Assembly (NCBI GenBank): GCA_023055355.1
Contig: JALJCS010000029.1
Coordinates: 6,748,001-6,812,000, forward strand
Origin: Agelaius tricolor
Lineage: Eukaryota > Chordata > Aves > Passeriformes > Icteridae
Reading direction: 5' to 3'
Length of the DNA: 64,000 bases
Positions 44,101-54,930 of this stretch are shown one piece after another. The translations under genes and the position numbers were made by a program. Position 1 is the stretch's first letter. Every line of letters begins with the position of its first letter. Under the pieces are notes generated by a model. The model did not search any database, was not told the DNA's origin, and worked only from the letters and a program-made list of their open reading frames with translations.

Positions 44101-47100
44101 AAGCCTCTTGTCCCCAGCTCCCGTACCTGGGCTGGCTCTGTTGCTTGGGGACAGGCTGTTGTCCCCTCTGCAGGGCCGTGTGCCAGCCCAGGGCGTGCAG
44201 AGCCCCCTTTGCCTTGGCAGGGATGGTGGCTGTGATGCTCCCAGCTTTGCTGCGGTGCTGCCCTTGTCTCTGCTGTGCCTGGCTGGGGCTGCTCTCTCCC
44301 AATCCCTTGGGAAGCTGCTCCGTGCCCTGTCCTGGATCAATAGCCATTACCTTCCCATCCTCCCTGGAGCAGGGCCAGCAGCTCCATTACTGCTGTGGGC
44401 GGCTGGGCAGGGAGGAAGGTGGGGTGCAGTGATGGGCCCTGTGCCGTGGGTGGGCAGAGCAGGGCAGGAGCAGAGCAGCAGCCAGGGGCAGCCTTGGCAA
44501 TGCTGCAGGCATGGATGCTTTGACTGCTGGGTTCCTGCTGGGGTGGCAGGGTCTGAGCTTGTGGAGGGACCTGGGAGTGCCAAGGCTGTGGTGGCTGGGG
44601 ACGTGCTGCCTCCCAACGGTGTCCTGGGGACACAGCTGGTGGGGGCACGACATGCCATGTGCCCCCTTTGGGTACAGGATCGCTGGCCTGAGCCCATGGG
44701 CCCCCTGTGGATGCTGAGGGCAGTGTGGCAGTGAGGTCCTGGCTGTCACTCCTGCTGGGCTGGGACACGGTGTGTAGAGCACAAGGCACGGCTCTGCCCC
44801 ACAGCTTTTGGAGGATGGAGATGAGGACAGGCTGTGCTTGGACAGCCCATTATTCCCCATTCTTCCTGCCCCTAACAGTAAATTCTGTCCCACAGCTGCA
44901 GCCAGCAAGCTGGAGATCTCCATGCCACCGGTGGTGGAAGTGGAGGTGGGGGGCACAGCCAGGATCGAGTGCAACTTCTACATCCCTGAGAATGCTTCCT
45001 ACACCTACATTGACTGGTTCTACGTGAGTGCTGGCCTGGGAGAGCAGCTCTGGCTGCTGGGCTGGGGTGGCAACGAGCCCAGGGCTTCCTGCTGGCCCCC
45101 CAGCCCAGCCTGGCCCTGCCCTTGCAGGTGGACCGCAGCAACAAGCAGGTGAGGCTGTACCACATCACGGCCAGCGGGGTCCTGGAGGATGACACGGACT
45201 ACAAGAAGCGTCTGTCACTGGGGGAGGACAAGGCCCTGTCCATCAGTGCAGTGACGCTGCAGGACCCCAGGACCTTCGTGTGCCAGGTTGGAGCTGGCAG
45301 CTACGGCGTGGGCGAGAACAGCACCGAGCTCAGCGTCTACAGTGAGTGACTCCTCCTGGGCAGCTGCTCTAGGGGCTGGCGGGGATCCCATCCCAACCCA
45401 TCCCTCCTAACATGTGTGAGCTTCTCTTTCCAGAGGTCCCCACGACCCCCGAGATTGAGCCCAACTCAGGAGGCATCTCTGTGCACAGCGGTAAAATCCC
45501 AGAGGTGAGGAGACACGCAGGGGACAGGGAGGCTGCCTGCTAACCCTGCCCTGTGCTCACGGCTGTCTCTGCCACACAGATCGCCAGGTGTGTGAGCAAA
45601 AACAGCTTCCCACCTCCCAACATCACGTGGCACAAGAACGGGGAGCAGCTGCACGCCCAGGACAACCGTGAGTCGGGTGGGGATGGCAGCCAGGTCAGCA
45701 GAGGGGCTGGGGGCTGGATGGCAGCCAGAGAACCCCAGGGAGCCAACGTGGTGGTGGTGGTGGTCCTGGGATGATGGAAGAGATGAGAATCTTTACTCTA
45801 TGATTTATTATTTTTATATATATATATATATACACATATATATATACATATATACATACATATATACATATATACACACACATATATACACATATATATA
45901 TGAAGATATTTTAATATATATATATTAAAAATCACAATTTATATATATAGATTAAAAGATATAGTAGAAGAAAATGATCTATTAAGACTATTCTAAAAGA
46001 GATATAGATTAAAAGATACATGAAAAGAAAATGATCTATTAAGACAATACTAAAAGATACATATAGATTAAAAGATACATATAGGTTAGAAGATATATAT
46101 AGGTTAAGAGATACATTTAAAGAAAATGATGTATCAAGACTATACTAAAATATATATAGAGATTAAAAGATATATAGAGATTAAAAGATATATAGAGATT
46201 AAAAGATATATATAGGTTAAAAGATATATTAAAATAAAATGATCTATTAAAACTATACTAAAAGAATAAAAGAAAACTTTTCATTAGAAAGCTAACAAGG
46301 AAAAGAAAAGTATAAATATAATAATAATAAAAATATAATATAATATAAAAATATATCATTATAGTAATAATAATAAATATAATAATAATAAAATCTTGTG
46401 ACTGCTCACAGCCTCGACACAGGTGGCTGTCGTTGGTCATCAAGTAAAAACAATTTCACATGCTGGGTAAACAATTCTCCAAATCACATTCCAAAGCAAC
46501 AAAACACGGAGAAGCCGAAGCTCCTCAGCTTCTCAAGAGAAAAAAAATCCTAATTTTTTGGCAAAGATTTCTGATAAAACATGTCAGTGACGAGCCCTCC
46601 GTGCGGCCGTGTCCCCCGCAGAGGTGACGATGCCGTCGACGCTGACGCGCGAGTCCAGCGGGCTGTACACGGTGAGCAGCGCGCTCTACGCGCCCGTCAC
46701 GCGCCAGGACCGCCACTCCCGCTACCACTGCACCGTGCACTACTGGCTGCGGGGACAGCGCCGTGCCCTGGACTCGCAGCCCGTCCAGGTCAACATCTTC
46801 TGTGAGTCTGGGCCTGGGGGGCCGCGCCGGTGCCCTGCAGAGGGGCTGGCACTGACTCTGCCCGTCCCTGCGCCCAGACCCCGCCGAGAACCTGAAGCTG
46901 AAGGTGATGCCGTCCTCGACGCTGGTGAAGGAAGGGGACAATGTGACACTGGTCTGCGAGGCTGATGGGAACCCACAACCTGTCTTCAGCTTCTTTAAGA
47001 AAAACGTGAGGCTGGAGGGGACCAGGGCACCAAACGTCTCCTGGTTGCTCTTTGTCCCCTGCCCAGAGAGTGCTGGGGAGGGGATGCAGTGGCTGGGTGG

Positions 47101-50100
47101 GAGGGGGCCTGTGTGGGGCTAAGGACTCTGCTGTGACCGTGTTCACAGGGGTCCCAGGATGAGGGGAGAGATGAGGATCTGACTCCATGTTTCAGAAGGC
47201 TTGATTTATTATTTTATGATATATATTATATTAAAACTATACTAAAAGAATAGAAGAAAAGAATTCATCAGAAAGCTAGTTAAGAATAGAAAAAGAAAGA
47301 ATGATAACAAAGGCTTGTGGCTCAGAGAGTCTGAGACAGCTGACTGTAATTGGCCATTAATTAGAAACAATCACATGAGCCCAATCCCAGATCCACCTGT
47401 TGCTTTCCACAGCAGCAGATAAGCATTGTTTGCATTTTGTTCCTGAGGCCTCTCCTCTTCTCCAGAGGAAAGAATCCTCTGAAATCCTAAAGAAAAGATT
47501 TTTCATAAAAGATGCCTGTGACACTCTGCTTTGTGCCCACGGTCTGCAGCTGGATGAGTGGCAGGATCTGACATCGCTGGCAGAGCCCGACAGCGGCATC
47601 CTGAGGCTGCACGACGTGAACAAGACCAGCAATGGCACGTACAAGTGCCAGTCCCTGGACCTGGATGATCTGTCACAGATAGAGAAGGATGTGGATCTTG
47701 TTGTGAACTGTAAGAGAGAAGGGAATGGACCCTGTGGACCTCGTGCTGGGTGCTTTGTCCCTCCTGCTCACCCTGCCCTGGTCTCCATTCCTCTCCAGAC
47801 ATTGAAGGGGTCCATGTGAAGATGGAGCCGTCCTCGACCCTTCGTGAAGGGGACAGTGTGATGCTGAGCTGTGATGCCTACAGCCCCGTGGGCCTGAAAT
47901 ACCAGTGGAGGGATGACAAGGTGAGTAGGAATCCCAGTTCTGTTGTGCTCAGGCTCAGCCTGGGCTTTGCAGCAAATCAGGCAGAGTCAGGATCTTGCTC
48001 TGTCTCTCCTGAGAGGCCAGGGGAAGGAGTCCCTCTTTCATGGACCTGCATTGTCCACCCCAATATTGTCACCTCCTGGCCAGGACTGCAGGGAGGTTCC
48101 TGTGCTTGCAGGCTCCTTCACTGTGCGTGGGAGAGCTGAACCCCTCTGGGATGTGGGCACAGAGAGCTCATTGTTGGGGACATTCCTTCCCAACAGGGCA
48201 AGAAGCTGGTGGAAGGGAACCAGCTCTTCGTGAAGAACCTCACCTTTGAAAAGTCCAACACCTTCAGCTGCAAGGTGATGGCCCCGAGCGTGCCTGGGCT
48301 GGAGCAGAGCAAGAAGGTGTCTGTGGCTGTCGAGGGTAAGACCTGGCCTGGGTGCAGGGTGACCTGGCCTGGGTGCAGGGTGACCCCTGCCTGCCCTGTA
48401 CCCATTCCCTGAGAGCTGTGGGTGCAGAGTGACCCCTGCCTGCCCAGCACCCATTTACCCAGGAGCTGTGGGTGCAGAGTGACCCCTGCCTGGCCAGCAC
48501 CCATTTTCCTGGGAGCTGTGGGTGCTGATGTCCCCTGCCTGCCCCCAGGGAAGCCGCGGATCGTGGCCATCAGCTCCCCACTGTACGTGCGCCAGGACGA
48601 GGTGATCAACCTGACCTGCAAGGCCATCGCCTTCCCCCCGCCCACCGTCCAGTGGAGCATCAACGGCACGGTGAGAGCCGGGAGGGACCAGCCTGGCAGG
48701 TCCCAGGGGCTGCCCAGGCACTGAACCCTGCCCTGCCTGCCCTGCCCAGGCTCACGAGTACGTGGACAACCAGCACGTCGCCAGCAACCTGACGGTGCGG
48801 GTGAGCCACGACCTGCTACGGGCAGGAGCCCTGTGCCGGGTGTCCAACAGGCTGGGTGTCAGTGAGGAGCGCATCCAGCTGCTGGTGGGTGAGTGTCAGG
48901 CCCTGCTTTCTGCCCCAGGGCCCCTCAGCAGTGTCAGGCCCCCCTGGCCCAGGCGCCGGCTGTGCCGTGCTGCCCTGGGGGGGCTGAGCTCGGTGTGTTT
49001 CCCTCCCTTCCTGCTCTTCCAGATGGTTCCATCAGGAAAGGTCAGTCTGCTGCTGGTGTCCGTCAGGACATGAGTTATGCTCACCTCTAGCCTGGGGAGG
49101 GAGCTTGGCTGCTGGCTCTGCACTGCTTCTCTTGCTGTTTCTCTCCCTGCCAAGCCAGGCAGGAGGCTGAGGCTCTGTCCCCAGCAGGGGAACGCTGCCT
49201 GCTTGTCCTCAGCGAGGCCACCCAGTGCAGCTTCTTGCAGCCCAAACCTGCTGGGCAAGGAAGCAGAGTGGATTGGGTTAGGAATTCCTTGCAGGAATTC
49301 CTGTTATCCACCCTCCTGTGGCACATGGGGCATGGCAGCCCAGAGCAGAATTTCTGTGTTCCTACAGAAACTGCCCCAACGGAGCATTTCTGTACTGAAA
49401 TCTGCATCCTGCAGGCAGCTGGGGAAGCACTGGAGCTTTTCTGGGAGAAGGGGCCCTTTCCTAACACAGAAGGGAAGCTGGAGGGCGTCACGGTGGGACA
49501 GGCATTAATTTCTTCCTCTCCCTGTTCTGTTTAGATCAAAAGTCAACAGCAGAGAGCCAAGGGGTGATCATCGTGGCCATCATCGTGGCCATCCTCGTGG
49601 TGGCTGTGCTGGGTGCTGTCATCTACTTCCTGCACAAGAAAGGCAAGCTCCCGTGTGGCCGTGCTGGGAAGCAGGACATGTAAGCACTGTCACCTATCCC
49701 TCAGGGGCCTGTGGGGCTGGGGGTGCCTGATATCACTCATGCTTCCCATCCCATCCCATCTCACCGCTCCAGCTCTCCCTGCCCGGGCGGGAGCACGGCC
49801 TCGGGGGCTCCGCGGCTTTTCCAGCTTCCCACAGGGCACTGCCATGCAGGGAGGAGACAGCAGAGTGGTAGAACAGCCAAGGGCCCCCTCCCTGGGCAGC
49901 CCAAAGCTTTCTGTGAGCTGGAGTTTCTTTGACCCCAGCGCTCTGGTCCCCTGAGGTGGAGCCCCAGTGCTCGGCCAGCCACGCGCCCTCCTGGGTATCG
50001 CCAACGCGTCTCAAAAATTGTCACCTCCCTCCCCTAGCACAAAGCCAGAGGCCCGTAAAGACAAGATTGTAGTTGAAGTTAAGTCAGATAAACTTCCCGA

Positions 50101-50796
50101 AGAGGCGGGGCTCCTGCAGGGCGCCAACGGCGACAAGAGAGCTGCAGCTGACCAGGTAGGAGCGAGCTCGGGGCTGCACCAGGTAAAGCTTTGCTCCCCT
50201 TCGCTCCCCTCCTCTGGCACTGCCCACCCTGCACGGGCTCCATCATCCATCAGCAGCACTCGGGGGGGCCGTGGGAGGGAGGGGAGGGGACAATAATGGG
50301 AGGTGACAAAGCTCTGCTCCTGCAGTGCCCTGCTTGGCTCTGCCCCTTCCGTGGAGCAGCAGCCAGGCTGCCCAGGGGAGAAGGAGCTAAAATAGAAAGA
50401 TGTTTGGCCAGAAGTCAGAGCAGAGGCTGCAGGAATGGGTCCTCTGAGCCAGAGAGCTTGGGATCAGTCTTTTGGGACAAGTGTGTGCCCCTCACCTGGG
50501 ATGGAGCAGCTTTTCAGGGTCACTGCTGGGCACCACAAGCTGCAGCCCCTGAGCCCGCTGTGGTTTTTATTTGCCTTGGGCCAGGCCAGAGCCCCTGCCT
50601 GGCTCTGCACAGCTCACACTCCCCTCCCCTCGGGCTGGGTGCCACCCTGGGCTGCCCCAGCTGTCCCCACCCCCCTGTGTGTGCCACTGCAGCAGAGGGT
50701 TGGGTTTGTGCTCCTCACTAACCTTGTGTTTTCCCCCTCTCCCTTTCTCTTCTGGTGGACCTGAAGAGCGAGAAATACATCGATCTGAGAAACTAG
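41135..50796 (+). CDS. MCAM: MCAM (CD146, gicerin), immunoglobulin-superfamily cell adhesion molecule
   Basis: Type I membrane adhesion receptor of endothelium, smooth muscle and neurons (V-V-C2-C2-C2). Exons: 41135-41201 (signal peptide), 44896-45023, 45128-45341, 45434-45504, 45580-45667, 46622-46801, 46878-47005, 47550-47709, 47799-47920, 48197-48335, 48549-48670, 48750-48888, 49023-49040, 49535-49679, 50038-50155, 50767-50796. Phases agree; 622 residues (human 646). Ig Cys pairs are visible, e.g. RIECNFY/FVCQVG and VTLVCEAD/YKCQSLD. Transmembrane segment VIIVAIIVAILVVAVLGAVIYFL, then HKKGKLPC; tail KSDKLPEEAGLLQG and end SEKYIDLRN (human GEKYIDLRH), keeping the YIDL sorting signal. Skipping the 50038 exon would shift the frame, as in the known short-tail isoform. 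Two introns carry LTRs next to their 3' splice sites. Confidence 0.94.
41202..44895 (+). other. MCAM intron 1
   Basis: 3.7 kb, CpG-rich at its 5' end, no exon or repeat recognised. Confidence 0.5.
45743..46591. mobile_element. LTR-family repeat copy A with internal microsatellite expansion (MCAM intron)
   Basis: Matches copies B and C in words such as GAAGAGATGAGAATCTT, TGATTTATTATTTT, ACTATACTAAAAGAATA, TCATTAGAAAGCTA and AAAATCTTGTGACTG, and ends CAGTGAC. The middle is inflated by (TA)n/(CA)n (45815-45910) and by repeated AGATTAAAAGATATAT units (about 45935-46230), making it about 850 bp against 392 bp for copy B. The 5' boundary is uncertain; the 3' end is 30 nt before the exon at 46622. 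Confidence 0.65.
47132..47523. mobile_element. Solo LTR copy B with 6-bp target duplication (MCAM intron)
   Basis: 392 bp beginning TGTGACCGTGTTCACAGG and ending CCTGTGACA, flanked by the exact 6-bp direct repeat CTCTGC (47126-47131 and 47524-47529). TG...CA ends with a 6-bp target duplication fit an avian ERVK-type solo LTR. The exon at 47550 starts 26 nt after its end. Confidence 0.78.
49023..49040 (+). CDS. MCAM: Putative 18-nt MCAM microexon
   Basis: Flanked by a good acceptor (TGCTCTTCCAG) and donor (GTCAGT); phase 1 to phase 1, so including or skipping it keeps the frame and changes only GSIRKD before the membrane segment. It lies where human MCAM has its longer membrane-proximal Ser/Thr stalk. 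Not confirmed by any transcript. Confidence 0.5.
49041..49534 (+). other. MCAM intron before transmembrane exon
   Basis: 494 bp, no exon seen. Confidence 0.5.
50156..50766 (+). other. MCAM last intron
   Basis: 611 bp, ends with a strong polypyrimidine tract before the 30-nt terminal coding exon; no other exon seen. Confidence 0.55.
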
Positions 50797-51950
50797 AGAG
50801 GAAACCTCCTAAGTGCTTTCTTCCTTCAAACCTTTCCTGCTCTTGGATTGCCTTCTCCCACCCCTGCTCCAGCCCCTGGGGAGCACGGCCAGGGACCAGC
50901 CGAGTGTCACCGTGCTGGGGACACCTCCCTGACTCACCTGGCCCCTACCTCAGCCCTGGGCTCGCAGGTGTTGCCTTAGCAGCAAAGCTGGACTCGCTTT
51001 ACTACTCCAGAGAAGCCACAGCAATATTAGGAAGAATTATACCCCATTAATCCCTACTTGGTGGAAGGATTTGAGGCTCTTTCAGGTAATCTGTTCTGTA
51101 CATGTTGTGGGAAGGTTTTGACATGTTCTTTTTACCCTGACCTTGCTCAGCGAGGCTGGTGGAATTCGGTTTTTGGGATGTCTGAGGCACCTTAGCTGTA
51201 GTGAGTGCAGGTTGGAGGAGAGGGGAGTGGAAGGGGGGTGTGTTAGAGGGGTGTTTGCAGCTTCCAAGAGGGTTTGAGTGCTTGGCTTTGTCTTTGAAGC
51301 GTTCCTGGGTCGGTTTATCCCAGTGGTGCAGTGATGCCACAGGAGGAGAGGACCTGGCAGAGCAAGGAGGGGGTGCCAATCTCCAGGAAGGCTGGAGGGT
51401 GTCTGGTTTGGAGCTGTGCTGACCCGAGGGCAGGGCTCTCTCTCTGAATTTGGTTCATTGTAGGGATGCTGCAACAGCAGGACCCGGAGCTCCCACAGGT
51501 TGAAATTCAATCTTGGACAGGGCCAGTCAGTGACGTCTCAGGGTTTTTTTGTGCTCAGCCATTGCCAGCCCCAGGTCCAGCTCCTCTCTGTGCTCCGCTG
51601 CCACCTCTGGCCCCAGGGGGAGGAGAGGAGAAGGGCAAGAACCTTCCATGAGCTTCAGTGCCAGCCTCCCCTGCCTCATCCCAGAGGGATCAGCCCCTCC
51701 TGCCCCTCCATCCCCTCCTCTGAGCTCTGCTGCTCACAAGGCTTCGTCCCCCGGGTGCCAGAGGGGACCTGTCCCCGCCTGCTCCACGTGGTGTCCAAAA
51801 GCAAAAGCTTTGGTTTATATATATTTTTGTTGGATTGTGTGTACATTTCCAGGAGTTTTATTTCTCTTTTTTTTTTTTTTTTGGTTGTCCGATACTTGCA
51901 AGGTTTTTTTTTTTATATATGTGAAAATAAAGTACGGATTCAAAGCTGAG
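50797..51950 (+). other. MCAM: MCAM 3'UTR
   Basis: From the TAG at 50794-50796 to the AATAAA at 51926-51931. U-rich near the end, with T runs at about 51868-51883 and 51905-51914. Confidence 0.75.
51926..51931 (+). terminator. MCAM: Poly(A) signal of MCAM
   Basis: AATAAA followed by a GTGGTGGAGTTTGTTC downstream element at about 51949. Confidence 0.75.
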
Positions 51951-51974
51951 TGGTGGAGTTTGTTCCCACAGCCA

Positions 51975-52400
51975 GAAGGGTGGGAAGGGCATTCCATAAT
52001 CCCATGGAGCTTCCAAGAGGATCCATTTATGCCCCTGTGGCTGCTAATAATACACTAATTACTATAAATGCTAATAAATATGTCCATTCTAATAATAATA
52101 AAAATATATTTATAATAAAATAATAAAAAATTATAAAAATAACTATAATTATAAAAAAAATAAAATAATAATAATAATAATTTCAAATTACATAATCTTA
52201 TCTTTAGGCTGCAATAGGTGATTGTACCACTGGATCTTAAAAAATAATATTATAAATAAAATTGACTGTTAGAATTTTTTGATAATTGAATCAGTAGCTG
52301 ACACCAATACTGTCTGTACATACTGGAGATGATAATAAACACTAATAAACTAACACTACTAATTAATAAAAAATATTAATAAAGCTGATAACCACCCCCT
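51975..52400. repeat. AT-rich low-complexity stretch
   Basis: (AAT)n/(ATAA)n-like sequence just beyond the MCAM poly(A) site; no gene. Confidence 0.7.
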
Positions 52401-52524
52401 GTCGCTACCCTGAGAGGCCAGAGGGTAAATGATGGGTGACACCAAAGTGTCCCTGCTCCTGTGGCCCAGCTCACAAGAATTCATTCCTGTGTCCTCATCT
52501 GAGCCCTTGATTCATTACTGGGGA

Positions 52525-53085
52525 CTCAAATGACCTAAAGTTACCCCTATGACCTAAAGTAACCCCAATGAGGACCTCAAATGACCTCGAACGACCCCAA
52601 TGACCTCAAGTAACCCCGATCATGACCTCGAACGACCCCAATGACCTCAAGTAACCTCGATCGTGACCTCGAACGACCCCAATGACCTCAAGTAACCTCG
52701 ATCGTGACCTCAAATGACCCCAATGACCTCAAGTAACCCCAATCGGGGCCTCAAATGACCTAAAGTAACCCCGAGCAGGGTCTCAAATGACCTAAAGTAA
52801 CCCCTGGAAAACCAAAAAATTCTCAAATGACCTAAAGTAACCCCTGTGACCTCAAATGACCCCAATGACCTCTAGTAACCCCGATCATGACCTCGATTGA
52901 CCCCAATGACCTAAAGTAACCCCGATCATGACCTCGATTGACCCCAATGACCTAAAGTAACCCTGATCATGACCTCGATTGACCCCAATGACCTAAAGTA
53001 ACCCTGATCAGGACCTCAAATGACCTCGGACGACCCCAATGCCCTCAAGTAACCCTGAACAGGGCCTCAAATGACCTCAGGTAAC
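52525..53085. repeat. Minisatellite of TGACCT half-sites with DR4 elements
   Basis: Tandem units of about 41 bp (with shorter variants) of the type GATCATGACCTCGATTGACC then CCAATGACCTAAAGTAACC. I count about 23 TGACCT words (AGGTCA on the - strand). Five places read exactly TGACCT-N4-TGACCC: 52705-52720, 52847-52862, 52888-52903, 52929-52944 and 52970-52985; the last three are spaced exactly 41 bp apart. Confidence 0.88.
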
Positions 53086-53824
53086 CTTTTCTCTTCATTT
53101 CACCCCAAGTGCCCTCATTTCACCCCTCAGTGGTGGTTTCTGTGCGAGGTTTCTCCCCAGTCCAGGCCCCAGTCACCCTCCCTGACCCCTCTGGGGGCTC
53201 CCCTGGCTCCTGAATGTCCCCTTTGTCCCCTGGACCAGAGTGTCCCTGTTTGCTCCATTTCTGGGCCCCTCTGGAAGGTTGGAGTGTGGCACAGCCTGGA
53301 TTTCTTTAATCTATTTTCTATGTAAAATATTCATAGATTGATATATATGAATAGAGACCAATGAGTATTCAATGAATGGATTCAAATATATATCATTCTT
53401 TTCCTATCTTCATTAATAATACATTCTAATAACTCTATTCTAGAATTGTAATTCATACACATGTAATTCTAGAATTGTGTGAGATATTTATTTATTTCTA
53501 TAATATCCATGCAATAACTTTAAAAGGCTGCAGAATATTCCCTTGGATTCTCTTCCTGGGTGGTAACTTCATGTTCTTCTTGGTCCTGATGGCTTAGAGC
53601 CTTTATTCATTGAATCTCTCAGAATATGTTTAATCACTATAATCTTTATATAAATCTTTCCTGGCCTCTGTCAGTGGCTAGAATTTAAATTTGAATTTAC
53701 CAGATAATTGTGGTGATAATTATAAAATAACTCCAAAGTCAGTCTGCAAAGGATCCAGGAGATTGAAATCCTAAAATTTTCTTTTTCCAGCACTTACAGA
53801 AGCACCACAACACACACACACCAT
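53086..53824. other. MCAM-CBL convergent intergenic spacer
   Basis: Mostly AT-rich unique sequence, no gene. A CACACACACA run at about 53810-53820 serves as the GT-rich element downstream of the CBL poly(A) signal. Confidence 0.5.
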
Positions 53825-53843
53825 CTGCTACAACAAAGGAAAT

Positions 53844-53849
53844 TTTATT
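53844..53849 (-). terminator. CBL: Poly(A) signal of CBL
   Basis: AATAAA on the - strand (TTTATT on +) followed by a GTGTGTGTGTTGTGG downstream element at about 53806-53821: a textbook cleavage site, placing the CBL 3' end near 53825. Confidence 0.72.
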
Positions 53850-54659
53850 TAAAAATAAAACTTTGTTTTGTTTTCTTTCTTACTGACACAGGTGAATGAA
53901 ATCCCAAACAAAGAAGCTCTTAGTGGGCAGCATACAAGGATGGAAACAATTAATAAATAACATTAGTATAACCTCTAAACATTAACAATGCATCTGCAAA
54001 CAAAATGAGGACTTTAAACCAAGTGAACCTTAAAGCTCAGCTACTCTCTGTAAGAATATTTACCTTCTGTTTTTCCTTATTCTTTACAGATCTGAAAGGA
54101 TTAAATACTGCTATTATAATTTTATATTAATGACACTATTATACTTTTTTTTTTAAAATATCTCGTGAAAATCTCAACATTTTTTAACACTGATATTTTA
54201 CAAATTGGTATTTGTCCATGAGAAAGAACAACAGTAACAGCAGTTCTTCCTCCACTGGGAATTTCAAACAAAAAAGATTTCTAGGAGGAACTTTAAAAAT
54301 AAATGTCCTTATTCCCCACTAATCTTTAAAGTGGCACCTCTGAGAAGGTGCCTTGGGAGTTGCATTTTTTCTTGCTCAACTGAAAAAAAAAAAAAGAAAT
54401 AAAACGAACAAAAACCCAACAAAGCAACCAATCAAACCACATTTACAGCAAGGAGCCTGCCTCAGGATGAGCTACAGAAATGTCACCAGTCTGCTGCAGG
54501 AGCCACATGCTGGGCCCTGAGCCTGTCTGACCCTGGGGAGGGCTGGGGTTGAGGACATGCACTAAAAAAGGGGAAAATTGGGGATTCCTGCTCGGCTCTG
54601 GACACGGGAAATCACCTGGATCCTGCTCAGGAGGGCACCTCCTGCTTCCCACAGCTCCT

Positions 54660-54930
54660 GCTGGGAGTGATCCCCACTCATTTTGGGAGTGATCCCCACT
54701 CATTTTGGGAGTGATGCCCACTCCTCTGGGAGTGATCCCCCTCCTTTGGGAGTGATCCCCCTCCTCTGGGAGTGATCCCCCTCCTTTGGGAGTGATCCCC
54801 ACTCCTTTTGGGAGTGTTTCCTCACCCTTTTTGGGAGTGTTTCCCACTCTTTTTGGGAGTGTTCCCTCACCCTTTTTGGGAGTGTTCCCCACTCCTTTTG
54901 GGAGTGTTTCCCACTCCTTTCAGGGACAGC
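54660..54930. repeat. Tandem repeat in CBL 3'UTR, GGGAGTGATCCCC units
   Basis: About twelve units of 20-25 bp, first GGGAGTGATCCCCACTC(CT)TTTT and CCTCTGGGAGTGATCCCC, then GGGAGTGTTTCCCACTC/GGGAGTGTTCCCTCACCC with TTTTT. Transcribed within the presumed CBL 3'UTR, where it reads as GGGGATCACTCCC repeats. Confidence 0.85.
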
